In this document: piece by piece, positions 33,504 through 45,056 of the stretch
Numbering within the stretch: position 1 is the stretch's first letter
Layout: each line of letters opens with the position of its first letter
Assembly (NCBI GenBank): GCA_000827205.1
Contig: KN832557.1
Span: 566,493 to 630,492, forward strand
Direction: 5' to 3'
Origin: Plicaturopsis crispa FD-325 SS-3
Taxonomy: Eukaryota > Basidiomycota > Agaricomycetes > Amylocorticiales > Amylocorticiaceae
DNA length: 64,000 bases
The notes under the pieces: model-generated
What the model was told of the DNA's origin: nothing
Databases searched by the model: none
What the model saw: the letters and a program-made list of their open reading frames with translations, nothing else
Program-made: the position numbers and the translations under genes

Positions 33504-35064
33504 ATGAGCTCCCCGACGCCCCAGCCCGCTTCCGCGCCCGCCATCGTGCTTGACCAGCCCAAACCAGAGAGGCCCAACATGGGAGGCCGCATGCCATCGC
33601 TCAATCAGCTTGCCGCCCGCATGAACAACGGCGCACCCGCTTCTGCCAGCGCTCTCCAGTCTGGCAGCAGTCGGCCGCGCCTAGCAGCATCTATCCTACG
33701 CACCGGCTCAACTAATTCAGTAGCGACTACTGCCTCCACCGCGGACTCTACTGCCGTCCAGGCCCCGTCGACGCGCTCGACGTCGCCTGCGGCGATCTCC
33801 ATATCTCCCCCTCAGTCCACTACCCCGACTATCCCTGAACACGACGTCACGCCGAGTGAACCGCTTACGTCTGAGACGCTGGAAAAGCTGAACCAGGAGA
33901 CGACGACATTGCCGAAGAAGACAAAAGTAGGCTACAAGAATATCCCGAGTCTCGATGCAATCACGGCGCGCCTGGTGAAAGCACGCTCTCTCAGTATCGA
34001 CGGCTCTGCAAAGCCACCTGAGGCAGAATTGATCGAAGACCCCAAGACGCCTGGAATTGCTATCAAGGCTCCGGAGCACCCGTTGCAGTATCCATGGTGT
34101 GTTACAATATAATCGTATCCCTCGGTCTCCTCTTATGACCGTACAGGACCATTTTCCACGATTCCAAGGCGAAGATACCCTTCACACCAGCTAGCGCAGC
34201 TCCCGTTATCGAAGGTCCCAACGGACCATACTCTGCACACCCGCCCGAGTCGGGAGAATACGAGGCTGGGCTTACCGTGATCGGAGAGTTCGAAACAGTC
34301 GAATCGTTCTGTCGGTATTTCAACTGGTTGAAGCCGCCTTCCAAGCTTGAGCGCAACTCAAATTATCATCTTTTCAAATCTGGTATCAAGCCGATGTGGG
34401 AGGACGAGGCCAATGCAAATGGTGGCAAGTGGGTTTTGACGATGAAGAATAACCAGGCCTTGCTCGATCGTTGCTGGAGCTGGCTTGCCATGGCGCTCGT
34501 CGGTGAAGAACTCGAGGAGGGTGATGAAATCTGTGGCGCTGTTGTGAGTCTGCGAAGCAAGGTAGACCGGATACAGGTGTGGACGAGGAGCAAGGACGAC
34601 ATCGAGAAATTGAATGCGATTGGCAAAAAGTGAGTGCTTGCTTCACGCCGCTCTCATCTCGAGCACTAAATAACATAAATCAAGACTGGTCAAACTGCTC
34701 GACGTCTCGGAAGCGGATAGCATCGGTCTTGAGTTCCAAGTAAGTGCAACACAATATTCCACGCCGCTCTAGCTCAATGTAATATTTGATACAGTACAAC
34801 AGTGACGACCGTCCACCCCCGAATAAATTCCTCTCTATCCAAGCTATGCCGACAACTTCCTACCGCTCGACCTTCGCTGGTGGCCATGCATCGACGAAAT
34901 CTATCGGCGAATCACGCTACGGCGCCAGCCCTATCACAGGACCGGGCGAGGGCCCTGGGCCTCTCAGTGCGGTCACGCCCATCACCGGCGGCGGCGCGTT
35001 CGGCAACTTCGGTGTGGGTGGAATCGGCGGTGGTGCGGCTTGGCGTGGTGGGAAGAGGGGGTGA
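33504..35064 (+). CDS. eIF4E-family cap-binding protein, class II (4EHP) type
   Basis: Four exons (33504-34096, 34147-34629, 34685-34740, 34796-35064) encode 466 residues. The fold begins at HPLQYPWTIFHDSK after a disordered N-terminus of about 195 residues, and includes FKSGIKPMWEDEANANGGKW (the second cap-stacking Trp), CGAVVSLRSK and IQVWT. The first cap-stacking position appears as Tyr (GEYEAG), as in class II 4EHP; the residue matching human W46 is Phe. ESFCRYF has Cys at the position of Trp73, the dorsal residue that holds the YxxxxL motif of eIF4G and 4E-BPs. A glycine-rich tail ends the protein. Class II proteins bind caps without recruiting eIF4G and usually repress translation. Start chosen for the good context ACCATGA and because the upstream in-frame GTG is not a eukaryotic start. 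Confidence 0.9.
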
Positions 35065-35397
35065 GTGGCGAGTGGAATTGTTAGCTCCCATATTGGACAT
35101 GAAGCTTGGCGCGAAGGGAAAGGTGAGAGGATAGAATGATTGAGCAGTTGTACGCGATTGTATCTGTATGTCCTCATGCGACAAAGCTTCGTGTGTTCAG
35201 TCCGGCATTCTTGTCTGTTTACTTGTTTTACTTACTGTGACTACTGGTCATGGCACACCAGTGTAAAATAATCACTATACTTCTCAGAGATGGGGAGCAC
35301 AAGAGGGGAAACGCTCTCAAACGACAGAAATCAGAGTGCTTGATACATACACATCGAACGAGAAACAAATACAGGAAGACCTGGAAAGTACAACAGT

Positions 35398-36603
35398 TTA
35401 CGCAGCAGGCTTATGCCGCTCCCGTATTTTGCCTTGTCGCGCAGCTTCGTTCCTGACGATTTCGCCCTCCTTCCGCCACTGCACTTTCTCAAATGCGTCA
35501 TACTCCTCCTTTGCGTCGACCCATCGTTCCTGCACATCGCGTACATTACTCCCCGGGCCCTGCATGGGCCCCGCTGCGCTGGAGAATAACGCGTATGTGT
35601 TCGGACGGGCAGCGGCCGGGGCATCTTTGGCGTCTACAGTTCCAGGGGGCGGTTTCGACTCTGGAGGTGGAACGAAAACATAGCCAGTGGCGCGATCAAT
35701 GGCGCGGGTAAGGTGCACCATGGAATTTTTGTCCTAGACAAACAATTTAGGAATAGTCGTGAATTTACGAAACCTAGCAAACAGGGGATTGCGGACCTCG
35801 ACGGCCAAGGTCTCGAACCCAACGAGGCTGTAGTCCTCGATCAGGGATATCATGGCCATGTTCAAGGCAGAAAATCGCGGATTGGCCGCTGATAATGCGT
35901 TCTCGAGGTAGGACAGGTCCTGCACCTCGGTGTAAAAGTCGAGATTAAAATCTTGAGTCGCGCATTAGTATTAGGTGTGCAGAGTGAGGAAAAACACGCA
36001 CCAAGATCGCCGTATTGCTTTATGAGGTCGACTTTCGACAGCACGTTGATATGTGGAAGCTCGAGGTGCAACATCGTCCTCAGCGACAAAAGCAGCACGG
36101 ATATGTACTTGGACGCGTCTGTGACATAGTGGGCATCGCATAGATGGACGGCTGCTAACTGACTGGGGTTATCATCAGGTATTCAGAGTCAACGCAATGC
36201 AGCCGCGCACCCGAAATCCACTCTTCACCAATTTCTCTATTATTCGCTTCAAGCTGTCGTGGTTCGTGCTCAACTCGACCTGTCCGGGTAAGTCGAATAG
36301 GACGTAGGCGTCGCGCCCCAGCTCCTGCAATCGCTCCTCGAGCCAGTCGTAGTTGGCTTCCAGGTACTCCATGCAATACAGCATGCCGCCGTTGGGGCCG
36401 AGTCCGTGCTCAGACATGACATCTTGCAGCGTTATCAAGGATGATACATCGATCGCACAAGGGTATGGAATATTGTCATTCGCTGGGTCAAGGTTTACAA
36501 TCGAGATCGGGCGACCGAGGGCGGTGAAGAGTTGGTGTTTGCCAAAGCAGTACGTCGATTTTCCACTCCCCGGCGACCCGCAAACTATCTCGCCAAATGG
36601 CAT
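35398..36603 (-). CDS. GPN2: GPN-loop GTPase 2
   Basis: Four exons (36211-36603, 36002-36158, 35797-35951, 35398-35733) encode 346 residues. The Walker A loop is GSPGSGKST, and the defining Gly-Pro-Asn loop is GLGPNGG. The G3 region is FDLPGQVE and the base-recognition motif is SKVD. GPN GTPases form homo- and heterodimers that help assemble and import RNA polymerase II (and III) into the nucleus; Gpn2 partners with Gpn3. The C-terminus ([20 protein letters not shown]) is a charged helix. The third intron has an unusual donor, GTCCGC, but the frame and the D-K-N-S-M-V-H junction fit. Shares a 330-bp divergent promoter with SEC31. Confidence 0.95.
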
Positions 36604-36933
36604 AACTGTTCACGACCAGGTTCCAATGGCGGGTCGCGTAGCGAGTTTTGGCAAGCAGCAAATGATGACTCCGAGTCGGCACCTCGATCCAAGGGGCGTG
36701 AAATGTGTGGCAAGTACCGTGAATACTGTCAGAAATGTCGACGTTGTGGAACGAAGCGAAGGGGGCGAACTTGAAAACTCCTCGCAAACTCCTCGGGCTG
36801 GTATTGCTCGGCCAGTGCCGGCGAATGATTTCCATTTCAAGACATGAAAGCGGCGGTGTCGCCGCCTTGACACGTCGAATTCTGGAGTTCAAGTTGCAAC
36901 CTACTCAACGCCGGTCTCCGCAACGCCCTGACC
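36604..36933. promoter_or_regulatory. Bidirectional promoter GPN2/SEC31
   Basis: 330 bases between two start codons on opposite strands. Both flanking genes are conserved housekeeping genes. No TATA box is evident. Confidence 0.5.
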
Positions 36934-39900
36934 ATGAAACTGAAAGAAATCCACAGAACGTCGACATTCGCATGGTCGCCGACACCGTCGCTGCCATTAT
37001 TGGCGACAGGAACCGTTGCTGGCGCCCTCGACGAGTCGTTTAGCAACGAGAGCCAACTCGAGATATGGGCTCCCGATTTCTTGGACAAACAGGAATACGA
37101 TCTCGGAGGACAGGGACAGGCGGGTCCCAAGGGCGTCGTTACCGATAGCTCGAGGTGCGTGCTCAGGGTGTGGTGATTTGCGCAGCCTCAATAACAGGGC
37201 TGCAGATTCAACCGCCTCGCTTGGGGCTACGTTGATGGCGGACGGTCGCGCGGCGTCATTGCGGCTGGTCTGGAAAATGGCGAGTTGGCCTTGTGGGACC
37301 CCGCCAAAATTCTGGAGCACGCAGAGTGAGTGTTGTCCTCCCGTGTCTGGCGCGTTTTTCTGACTGGTTGCAGTGTCTCCGAGTCGCTGATATTGCGCAA
37401 CACCACGCATACTGGCCCTATTCGTGGTCTCGATTTCAACCCAAACCAAAGGAACCTGCTCTCCTCCGGAGGCGTAAATGGAGAGGTTCGTATGCTTCTC
37501 TGGCTATGTATGCGCGCTCTCATGCTGCATATATAGGTCTACATTTGGGATCTCAAAGACCCTGGCAAGCCGTACTCACCAACGCCTGGCACACGTAGCA
37601 CGAAATTGGATGAAATGACGGCCGTAGCATGGAACCAGCATGTCCCTTCTGTGCTCGCAGGTTCGAGTAGCACGGGATACACCGTTGTTTGGGATCTACG
37701 TGGAAAAAAGGAGGTTGTCGCGTTAGCCTATGGTGGCGGGGCAGGGACCATGGCAGGTCAGATCGGAGGCGCGAATGGCTTAGCTGTAGGCGGCAGGCGC
37801 GGCATGAGTGACATTGCATGGCACCCAGACAACGTGAGTACGCTCTCGTTCTGGCGTGGATAAAGGCTTACGCGTCTACATAGGCTACAAGATTGGTCAC
37901 TGCCTCAGAGGACGATTCGTCGCCCATCATCATGGTTTGGGATCTACGTAACGCGCGTGCCCCCGAGAAGGTACGCAATACGCGACAATCGACTTTTCTC
38001 GTGCTAATATAATACCACACAGATTCTCACAGGTCACGAGAAGGGAGTACTCTCTCTATCCTGGTGTAAACAAGATGCCGACCTGCTCCTGTCTTGCGGC
38101 AAAGACAACCGCGCACTTTGCTGGAATCCGCAAACGTCCGAAATCATTGGAGAGGTGAGAGTTATTCACTTGTGCCTACCATCAATCTAACGCCTCGTAG
38201 CTCCCGTCCGCCGATAACTGGGCATTCCAGGTGGACTGGTGCCCACGCAACCCTGATCTGCTCGCAACCGCATTCTTCGATGGCACTGTTGGAATCCACT
38301 CCATACAGTCGACTAACGAGCCCGCTAACGACACGTCTACTACCACCGCGAGAAACGATGCGGCTGATATCTTCGATGTGCCAGGATACTCCTCCGGTCG
38401 GGCGACTCTTTCGCTGAAGCAGCCTCCTAGATGGCTCCGCCGACCCACCTCGACTTCCTTCGGCTATGGCGGTAAACTGGTTTCAGTATCCAACCTGCCT
38501 TCTGCGCAAGGCAAGCACCAGAGCGGCGTCGTGCATGTTCGCAAGGTCGTGTCCGAGGCTGATCTTGTGGATCGTGCGAGCAAGCTCCAGACTGCTATCG
38601 ACGAGCAATCCCTCAGCGCCTTTGCTGAGAGTAAGAGCACTGCAGCGGCTGAAGGTGGGGAAGGCTGGAAAGCGCTACTCAGCCTGTTTAGGGCGGATTC
38701 GAGGGACGAGCTCGTTACCCTGTTGGGCTTTTCGAAGGAGGAGATCGCGTCTCGCGTGGCCGAAGCCATCACGGCGCTCAAGTCATCACCAATGGATCAG
38801 TCGACCGCCACGATCAAGGATCCGACCGAAGAGGACATCACTGACAGCAAGCCCCACGAACCCGTCGTCTCATTCGCCGAACCTGAACGCCAGGACGAAA
38901 GTGACGGCGAGCGTGAGCCCAGCAGTGCCGTAGAAAAAACACCCTCGGAGATCAGCGGCAGCGCCGCGTCAGACAACACGAATGCCACACAGCTCGCTGA
39001 CAGTGAATCTACAACTACCGCGCCCAGCCTGTTCGGTGACGACAACGCCAATCCGCAAACGGACGCTGCTTCTGACTTTTTCAGCACCATCGGATTCGCG
39101 CAGAGCGGTGACCCGACCCAGAACGTTGTCGTCCCGCACCACAACTATGGTCTCGACTCAAGCGTTGCGGCGACTATCGGTTCCGGTCCTTCCTCTGTAG
39201 CTTCTGAAAGCTTGAGAAATAATGCATTCAGGATATATCCTACGGATGAATCGGACGTCGACCGCCTGGTCACCAAAGCGCTTGTCCTCGGCGACTTCGA
39301 GTCGGCGGTGTCGCTGTGTCTCTCCACAGACCGTTTCGCCGACGCCATTCTTTTGGCGGTGAAGGGAGGCCCAGAATTGCTTCAACGCACCCAGAAGGCT
39401 TACTTCGCGCGTCGCACTACCAGCCTGCCATATTTGCGCCTCTTCCAGTCAATCGTCACCAACGACCTCGCGGACATCGTTCAAAACGCTGATCTTCAGG
39501 AATGGCAGGAGATATTCGTTGTGCTGTGCACATTTGCTTCCCAGGAGGAGTTCGCGGGACTTGCCGAACAGCTCGGCAGTCGCCTCGAGTTTCAGTACAG
39601 CCTTGCGAAGGACTCGGATGCGCCAGATGCTGTGGCCAAGGCACAGGAATTCAGGAAGAACGCAACATTGACCTACTTGGCAGCTGGGCGGCTCGAGCGG
39701 CTCGTGAATATATGGATTGACGAGTTCGCCGAAGAGGAGAAGGCTCTCGTCGCGGACGAAAACGACCCGCATGGATCGCAGTACACCGCGCATGCGCATG
39801 CCCTGCAGACATTCATCGAAAAAGTCACCGTGTTCCGCAATGCTATCAAGTACGTCGATGGGGATTTGAAGCAGACAAGCTCCGAACCGGAGGCAAGCGC

Positions 39901-41748
39901 CAAAACATACAAGCTTTCTGGGTTGTATGAGCGCTACTTCGAGTATGCCGACCTACTGGCTACCCAGGGTCTTGTTAGCGAGGCCGTAGCGTTCCTCAGC
40001 TTGACGCCCGCTGATTACAAAGGGTCGCCCGGGTCCGTTAAAGACTTCACCGTCGAGAGGGAGCGTCTACTAGTGGCATCTGGCAGCAAGCCCGCTGCCG
40101 CCGTCGCTAGCTCCAGTAAAGTCCCGGCTGCTCCAGCTATCCCAGCATCGACCTCTGGTTATCCTTTCGGAACTTATGCTCCCCAAACGCAGACCTCTCG
40201 GGCTCCATTGGCTCAGGCAGCTCCTGCCGCGCAGCCTTCGGCGTATTCTGCTTACGGTGCAGCCCCTGCTCCTTCCGCGCCCGCTTATGCCGCTCCCAGT
40301 GCGCCTTCTCAATACCAGCCCTATTCGCAGCCGAACAGCTATAACCAGTCCCAGTCGTACTCGCTTACCCAGCCTCCTCATCTGCAAACGCACCAACAAC
40401 CCTTGGCTCAGACGCCTGTCGCTCCGCCGCCTTCACGTTCGTTCAATGGCGCGCCACCAGGTGCGGCTGGTCAACAACCTCCGGCTCCACCTCCCAAACG
40501 ACGTGATAATGGTGGCTGGAACGATGCGCCAGTTGTAAGCGAGCGCCGCAGTGGAACACCTGGCTCGCTAAATCTGAACAAACCTTCTGCTATCACGTCG
40601 CCGTTCCCGAATGCGATGCCGTCGCCTGTGATGACGCCTGGTTTCGCGTCAGGGCCCCCATCTGCGTTACCACCGCCACCGCGCCCGGGAAGTGTGAACC
40701 GTGCGCCACCACCTCCACAAGGCTCGAGGATCTTGTCTCCTCCCCAGGGGCCTGGAAGCTCGTTCTCTCCTCCCGGAAGGCCACCGTCTGGTCCCCATGG
40801 CCCTCCGCCAAACGTGGGGCCTCCCTCGAGGCTTATGTCACCCTCTCAGCAGCAAGGTTCTCCCGGTCAGCCAGGTCAATACGCGGGTGTGCCAGGACAG
40901 CAGCCCCCTCCTGGCCCTTATGCACGTGCCACCCCTCCTCCTGGTCCCCCTCATGGTGCCCCAGGACACGGACACGTTCCCGCAGGACCCTATGCTCATC
41001 CAGCCCCTCCTCCGGGACAAGCTGGGCCATATCCTGGCCCCCCGCCGCAACAACAGCCCAGCCCATACTCGAGTCCACAGCAGCCGTCCGGCCCCTATGG
41101 CCCTCCTCCAGGGGCGCAAAGAGGGGCACCTCCTACCCAGGCGCCTGGTCCCCCACCGCATTCCGGAGGGCCTCCTCCTGGCCCAGGAAGCCAAGCTCCG
41201 CCTCCGTCGCGCGCACCCCGTGGGCCCCCACCTCCAAAATACCGTACGTAGTTGAGGTACTGCCAATTAGATCGACATTTGCTGACTTTCATTGCTCTAC
41301 AGCGGCTGGTGACCGAAGTCATATACCTGAAGAAGATAGGCTAGCTTTCAACGTTATCTCTGAGCAGTTGGCTCGCCTCAGGCAGACCACTCCTGTCAGT
41401 ACGATCCACCTCACCACTTTGAAGCTAACTTAACCTTCATCCTTTTCCAATCAGCCGCAACAAAAACGTCTTGTGGATGACCTAGAGCGTCGCATTAACC
41501 CGCTCTTCGATGCTCTAAACTGCGGCACTCTTTCGCGGCCTGTTGTTGAGCAGTTGCTGGTGCTTGTAAGGGGTACGTGTTTCGCTTCATAACTAACCGC
41601 CGACAGCTGCTTACGTATCGCAGCAATGGAGTCGCATGATCGGGATGCTGCGCTTGCAATCCACGTTGATCTTCTCACCCGCGGCTCGCAAACGGACGAC
41701 ATTGGGTTGTGGATGTCGGGTGTGAAGCAACTCATCATGCGATTGTAG
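36934..41748 (+). CDS. SEC31: COPII outer coat protein Sec31
   Basis: Ten exons (36934-37154, 37206-37325, 37374-37485, 37537-37833, 37884-37970, 38023-38154, 38201-41243, 41303-41394, 41455-41572, 41624-41748) encode 1448 residues. The N-terminus [16 protein letters not shown] starts a seven-bladed WD40 propeller ([15 protein letters not shown]-type [37 protein letters not shown]). An alpha-solenoid ACE1 element follows ([20 protein letters not shown]). A proline-rich stretch of about 400 residues ([12 protein letters not shown] type) should bind Sec23, and a C-terminal helical domain ([20 protein letters not shown]) closes the protein. Sec31 forms the outer cage with Sec13 on vesicles leaving the ER. 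Confidence 0.97.
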
Positions 41749-43033
41749 ATGGCCGATAGGTGGGTTGGATGCAAAATCGTCGATTAGCTAGATTCGAGCG
41801 CTCTGTTATCAGCAGAAATACTTGTAATGAATGTGATGCTCAGGTATTCCAATTTCCCGATAACAGACTGGTGGACTGGCTCTTTTCCTCAGGCCTCAGT
41901 GCCGGGGTATGTACATAAGTGATTTCTGAGCGCTATGTTTGAACCACAGCAGCTGCCTATTTAGGGTGCTTAGTCATTCTAGTTGAATGATTCTTGGGGC
42001 CTTGGGGCGGCGCCACCCACTGCAAACCCACTCGCCTACTCGCTTGCACCACGACTACCACGTTAAACGTTGAAACCACGAAAAACAAATTCCAAACCCA
42101 AACATGGGCTTCAAGTATGTCGATGATTGACTCTTCTTTCGCTAAGCTTACTGGCGGCGTGAAGCTTGCAAGGTCCCAGGATTGTTCGTCAGTCTTCGAA
42201 TGGTTTCATCTCAAAGGGAGTGATAAATGTCTGAAGAAATACCTTTCAGACACACATAAACGGCGCACAGTCATACCAGGGTCTGCTCTGGTCTGAATCT
42301 CTCAACAAAATATGTGCTGAATCCCAGATAGCTTCCTCTACGTAACATTCTTTGGTTTGAAGCCCAAATTCTCCTTCCAAATCGGAAGCCATGTCCACAT
42401 TAACTGAATCAAACACTCGGTATGTTGATCGTGTCGAAGCTGTGTATCTCTCACTAACTTGCTGTAATTTTCTACGCAGACCATGTGCCGCTCTTGACAT
42501 CTTATACGCGTGCCGCAGTGTCCATTGTACAACAGGCTAGATGAACATTTGAGACAGCATACGCTATACCGGCGCAAGCCGCACATAACTCCGCAAGGCT
42601 TGTTTTGTATACGTAGACAACTTGGTCAAAGAGTGCTGGCGCTGAACTGCGCCTTGCATCTCCGATTCTCACACTGCACGCCCCTCAAAAGGATGACCTC
42701 ATTGGCAATGTTTCCCCTTTGTACATGGGTGCACAAAGCCTGCCTCGTGTCAAGCTTGGCCTGGATTGGGTGCGCTCTTTCCTATGCATCCTTTTGCCCA
42801 CGGTAGTGATTGACGCCGCTGTTGGCCGGCTGGTTAGGTGCTCGTTTACGTTCTGCCTTGCATAGATGAGGCTGCTCCTTGTTCCTCTAGATCGACTACC
42901 GCGTGCTCTGAAGACCTACAACTCGTGTAAAGGGCGTGCTATGCACGCAGTCTTTCCTCGCGGTCAGGCGCCACTTTTACACATATAAAAGTGGAGTCGG
43001 AAGGCTTGACAGAGACGCTGTAAGTGGCTCAAA
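41749..43033. other. Intergenic region of 1.3 kb
   Basis: No supported gene. A minus-strand open stretch at 42340-42590 has no recognisable similarity. The last 100 bases hold the leader of the next gene. Confidence 0.4.
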
Positions 43034-44818
43034 ATGTTCTCTTCGCTGGGTTCAAGCGCTCTCCCAAATGCTCGTCCCCAATATACCGGGTCTGCAAAGG
43101 TGAACCTTGTCAGTCTATGCTACATTCTTTATGCGCTCCTAATGCTGTGTTGTAGCAGGTTTCGAAGAGCTTCCCTTTTGGTTTATTTAAAGTACCATCC
43201 CTCTCGTCGAATCCATATGCAGTAGCTGCGAAGCTCGATACTGGCTACAGACCAGTATCGACATCCGACACATGGCATAATGCGCCTTGGTTGGCCTCCC
43301 GCCGAAACGGCGAAAAGTCCGTGACGCCATTGACTCGAGAGATATCCACGCGCGATACGAGTCTCCACAATACAGCTGCTGTGGAGGCAGGGAATCCTCC
43401 GCCCGAAATGGTGCGATCGAGATCTCTCCTCCGACAGGGCAGGATTATTGCTGGTGCCTCGAAGAACAGCTATATCTATGAGCGATCTATTTCGTCGCTC
43501 TCCGACTTCCAGTCCTCCGATTCGAATACCGACGCTGCATCGTTGTCCTCCGTTTCGACTTCTCAGACCGCTGCACTCGCCAACAGCAGCACGACCACAC
43601 TTAACAGCCTAGCGCTCACCGAGAGTCCATCGGAGACGACAAGCAGTATGCCGTTATCCTCTTCCGCGTATTCAATGCCCCAAACCTTCCCAGTTAAAAT
43701 CCCTGCACTCGTCGACGCTCAAACTTCTACGGGTCGTATTCTTCCCCGAAATAGTAATGTTAATGGTACGGCTCCTGGCGGTAATGCACAGAGCACAACG
43801 CTCTCTCTACCGCGTCCTCGCCACAATTCCGGGGGAGATCACTATGCCGCCAGCTCCGATTCGGACAGCAGTAGCGCGGGATCGATAGATTTGGGCGTTG
43901 CACAAGATAGAGATAGGTATAAGCGCTTGCTGCCTCCGGGTTTAGGTGGCGTACCACTTGATACTGCGCCACGGCGAGACATGACACCTATCGCACCACG
44001 TCCTTCCCTATCCTCGTCGCCGACAGGACCCAGGTTAGAGACTTCCCGTTCCAATTCTCTTGAGGGAATCACACCTCGCAAGCGCTCCATGTCGCAATCC
44101 ACCCCGGCTCCCACCTATGGAGTCGTCCCTCAACCGATGAGATCCCGCACGTTGTCAACATCGAAGACTCCAGTCCTAGACTCCCGTCTAGTTCTGCCAG
44201 TCCCGCCCTCCCTTCCAAAGCTGGAAACCTCGCACCTCCAAGAAGCGCCACCCGGTTTTGTGTCGCAATCGCGTGCGCAGGCAGATCCAGCTTTGCGGCC
44301 AATTATTCCCTCATCAGCAGGACCGAGGGAAGGCCAGAAGCCTATACGCCCCCTTCCCTTTCCACCGACGACGACGCATAGGCGCACGTCGGACGGTGAC
44401 CAGTTCGTAAAGCCCGCCACAATTTTGGACCTTCCGCCGACGTCTGCTCCGCCCGAGACACATCGCGATCGGTCGGTGCGGTGGAACGAGAATCTTATTT
44501 GTCCATCCCCGATTCGACCACATCAGCGTAGGAAAGGTTGGTTTAACCGTCGGGGGTAAGTAGAGATTGTTCTTGACCCCTGTCGCTTCCAAGCTAATTC
44601 GTTTGGATGACGATAGTGATCAATTGTGGACGAATGAAGGGGCATATAAGCCACCTGCGTCTGGGGACGAATTTCCTCTCGACTTGGCAGAGTACCCGGA
44701 GCCTGGGCAGGGGTGGCAGAACGAAGAGGGCGTGCGCATCGATACGAAGCACCGTCTCATTCCCAAGCAGCCTTTACGTTCAGCGCTGAAGAACGCGCAT
44801 CGCCGCGCGACAGCATAG
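43034..44818 (+). CDS. Ser/Pro-rich protein of unknown function
   Basis: Three exons (43034-43099, 43159-44555, 44617-44818) give 554 residues and join in frame at AK|VSK and RRG|DQ. Most of it is low-complexity Ser/Thr/Pro sequence (SSLSDFQSSDSNTDAASL, SSDSDSSSAGS) with many SP and TP sites, as in phosphoregulated scaffolds. The C-terminus is different and looks folded or motif-like: RSVRWNENLICPSPIRPHQR, KGWFNRRGDQLWTNEG, then LDLAEYPEPGQGWQNEEGVR and PLRSALKNAHRR. The RSVRWNE and LRSALK pieces are separated by about 100 residues. I do not recognise the family; it appears to be a conserved basidiomycete protein. Confidence 0.75.
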
Positions 44819-45056
44819 GTTTTTTCTTCTCGAGCTCGAGATTATGGTGGGGTCTTTGTCTATTCGTTCGCATTTGAAATCCTTTTTTTACTTCCACTTC
44901 TCTTTATGGCGTCCCTTCGTTTCGCTCCTTGGCAAGCCGAGGGCAGGATTCCCTCTGCTTGCCAATTTACTCATGCAGCTGTTAAGTGCTTGCTGATTGT
45001 TTAAATAATGCCTGTCTTTATGGTCTACATTGTCGACGCAGTACTATGTACACCAT

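Noticed and set aside
43235-43261. Perfect 10-bp inverted repeat (TCGATACTGG / CCAGTATCGA, loop 7)
   Set aside because: It first seemed to span a 3' splice site, but the frame is open across it and it lies inside exon 2 of the Ser/Pro-rich gene, so it is probably chance in coding sequence.
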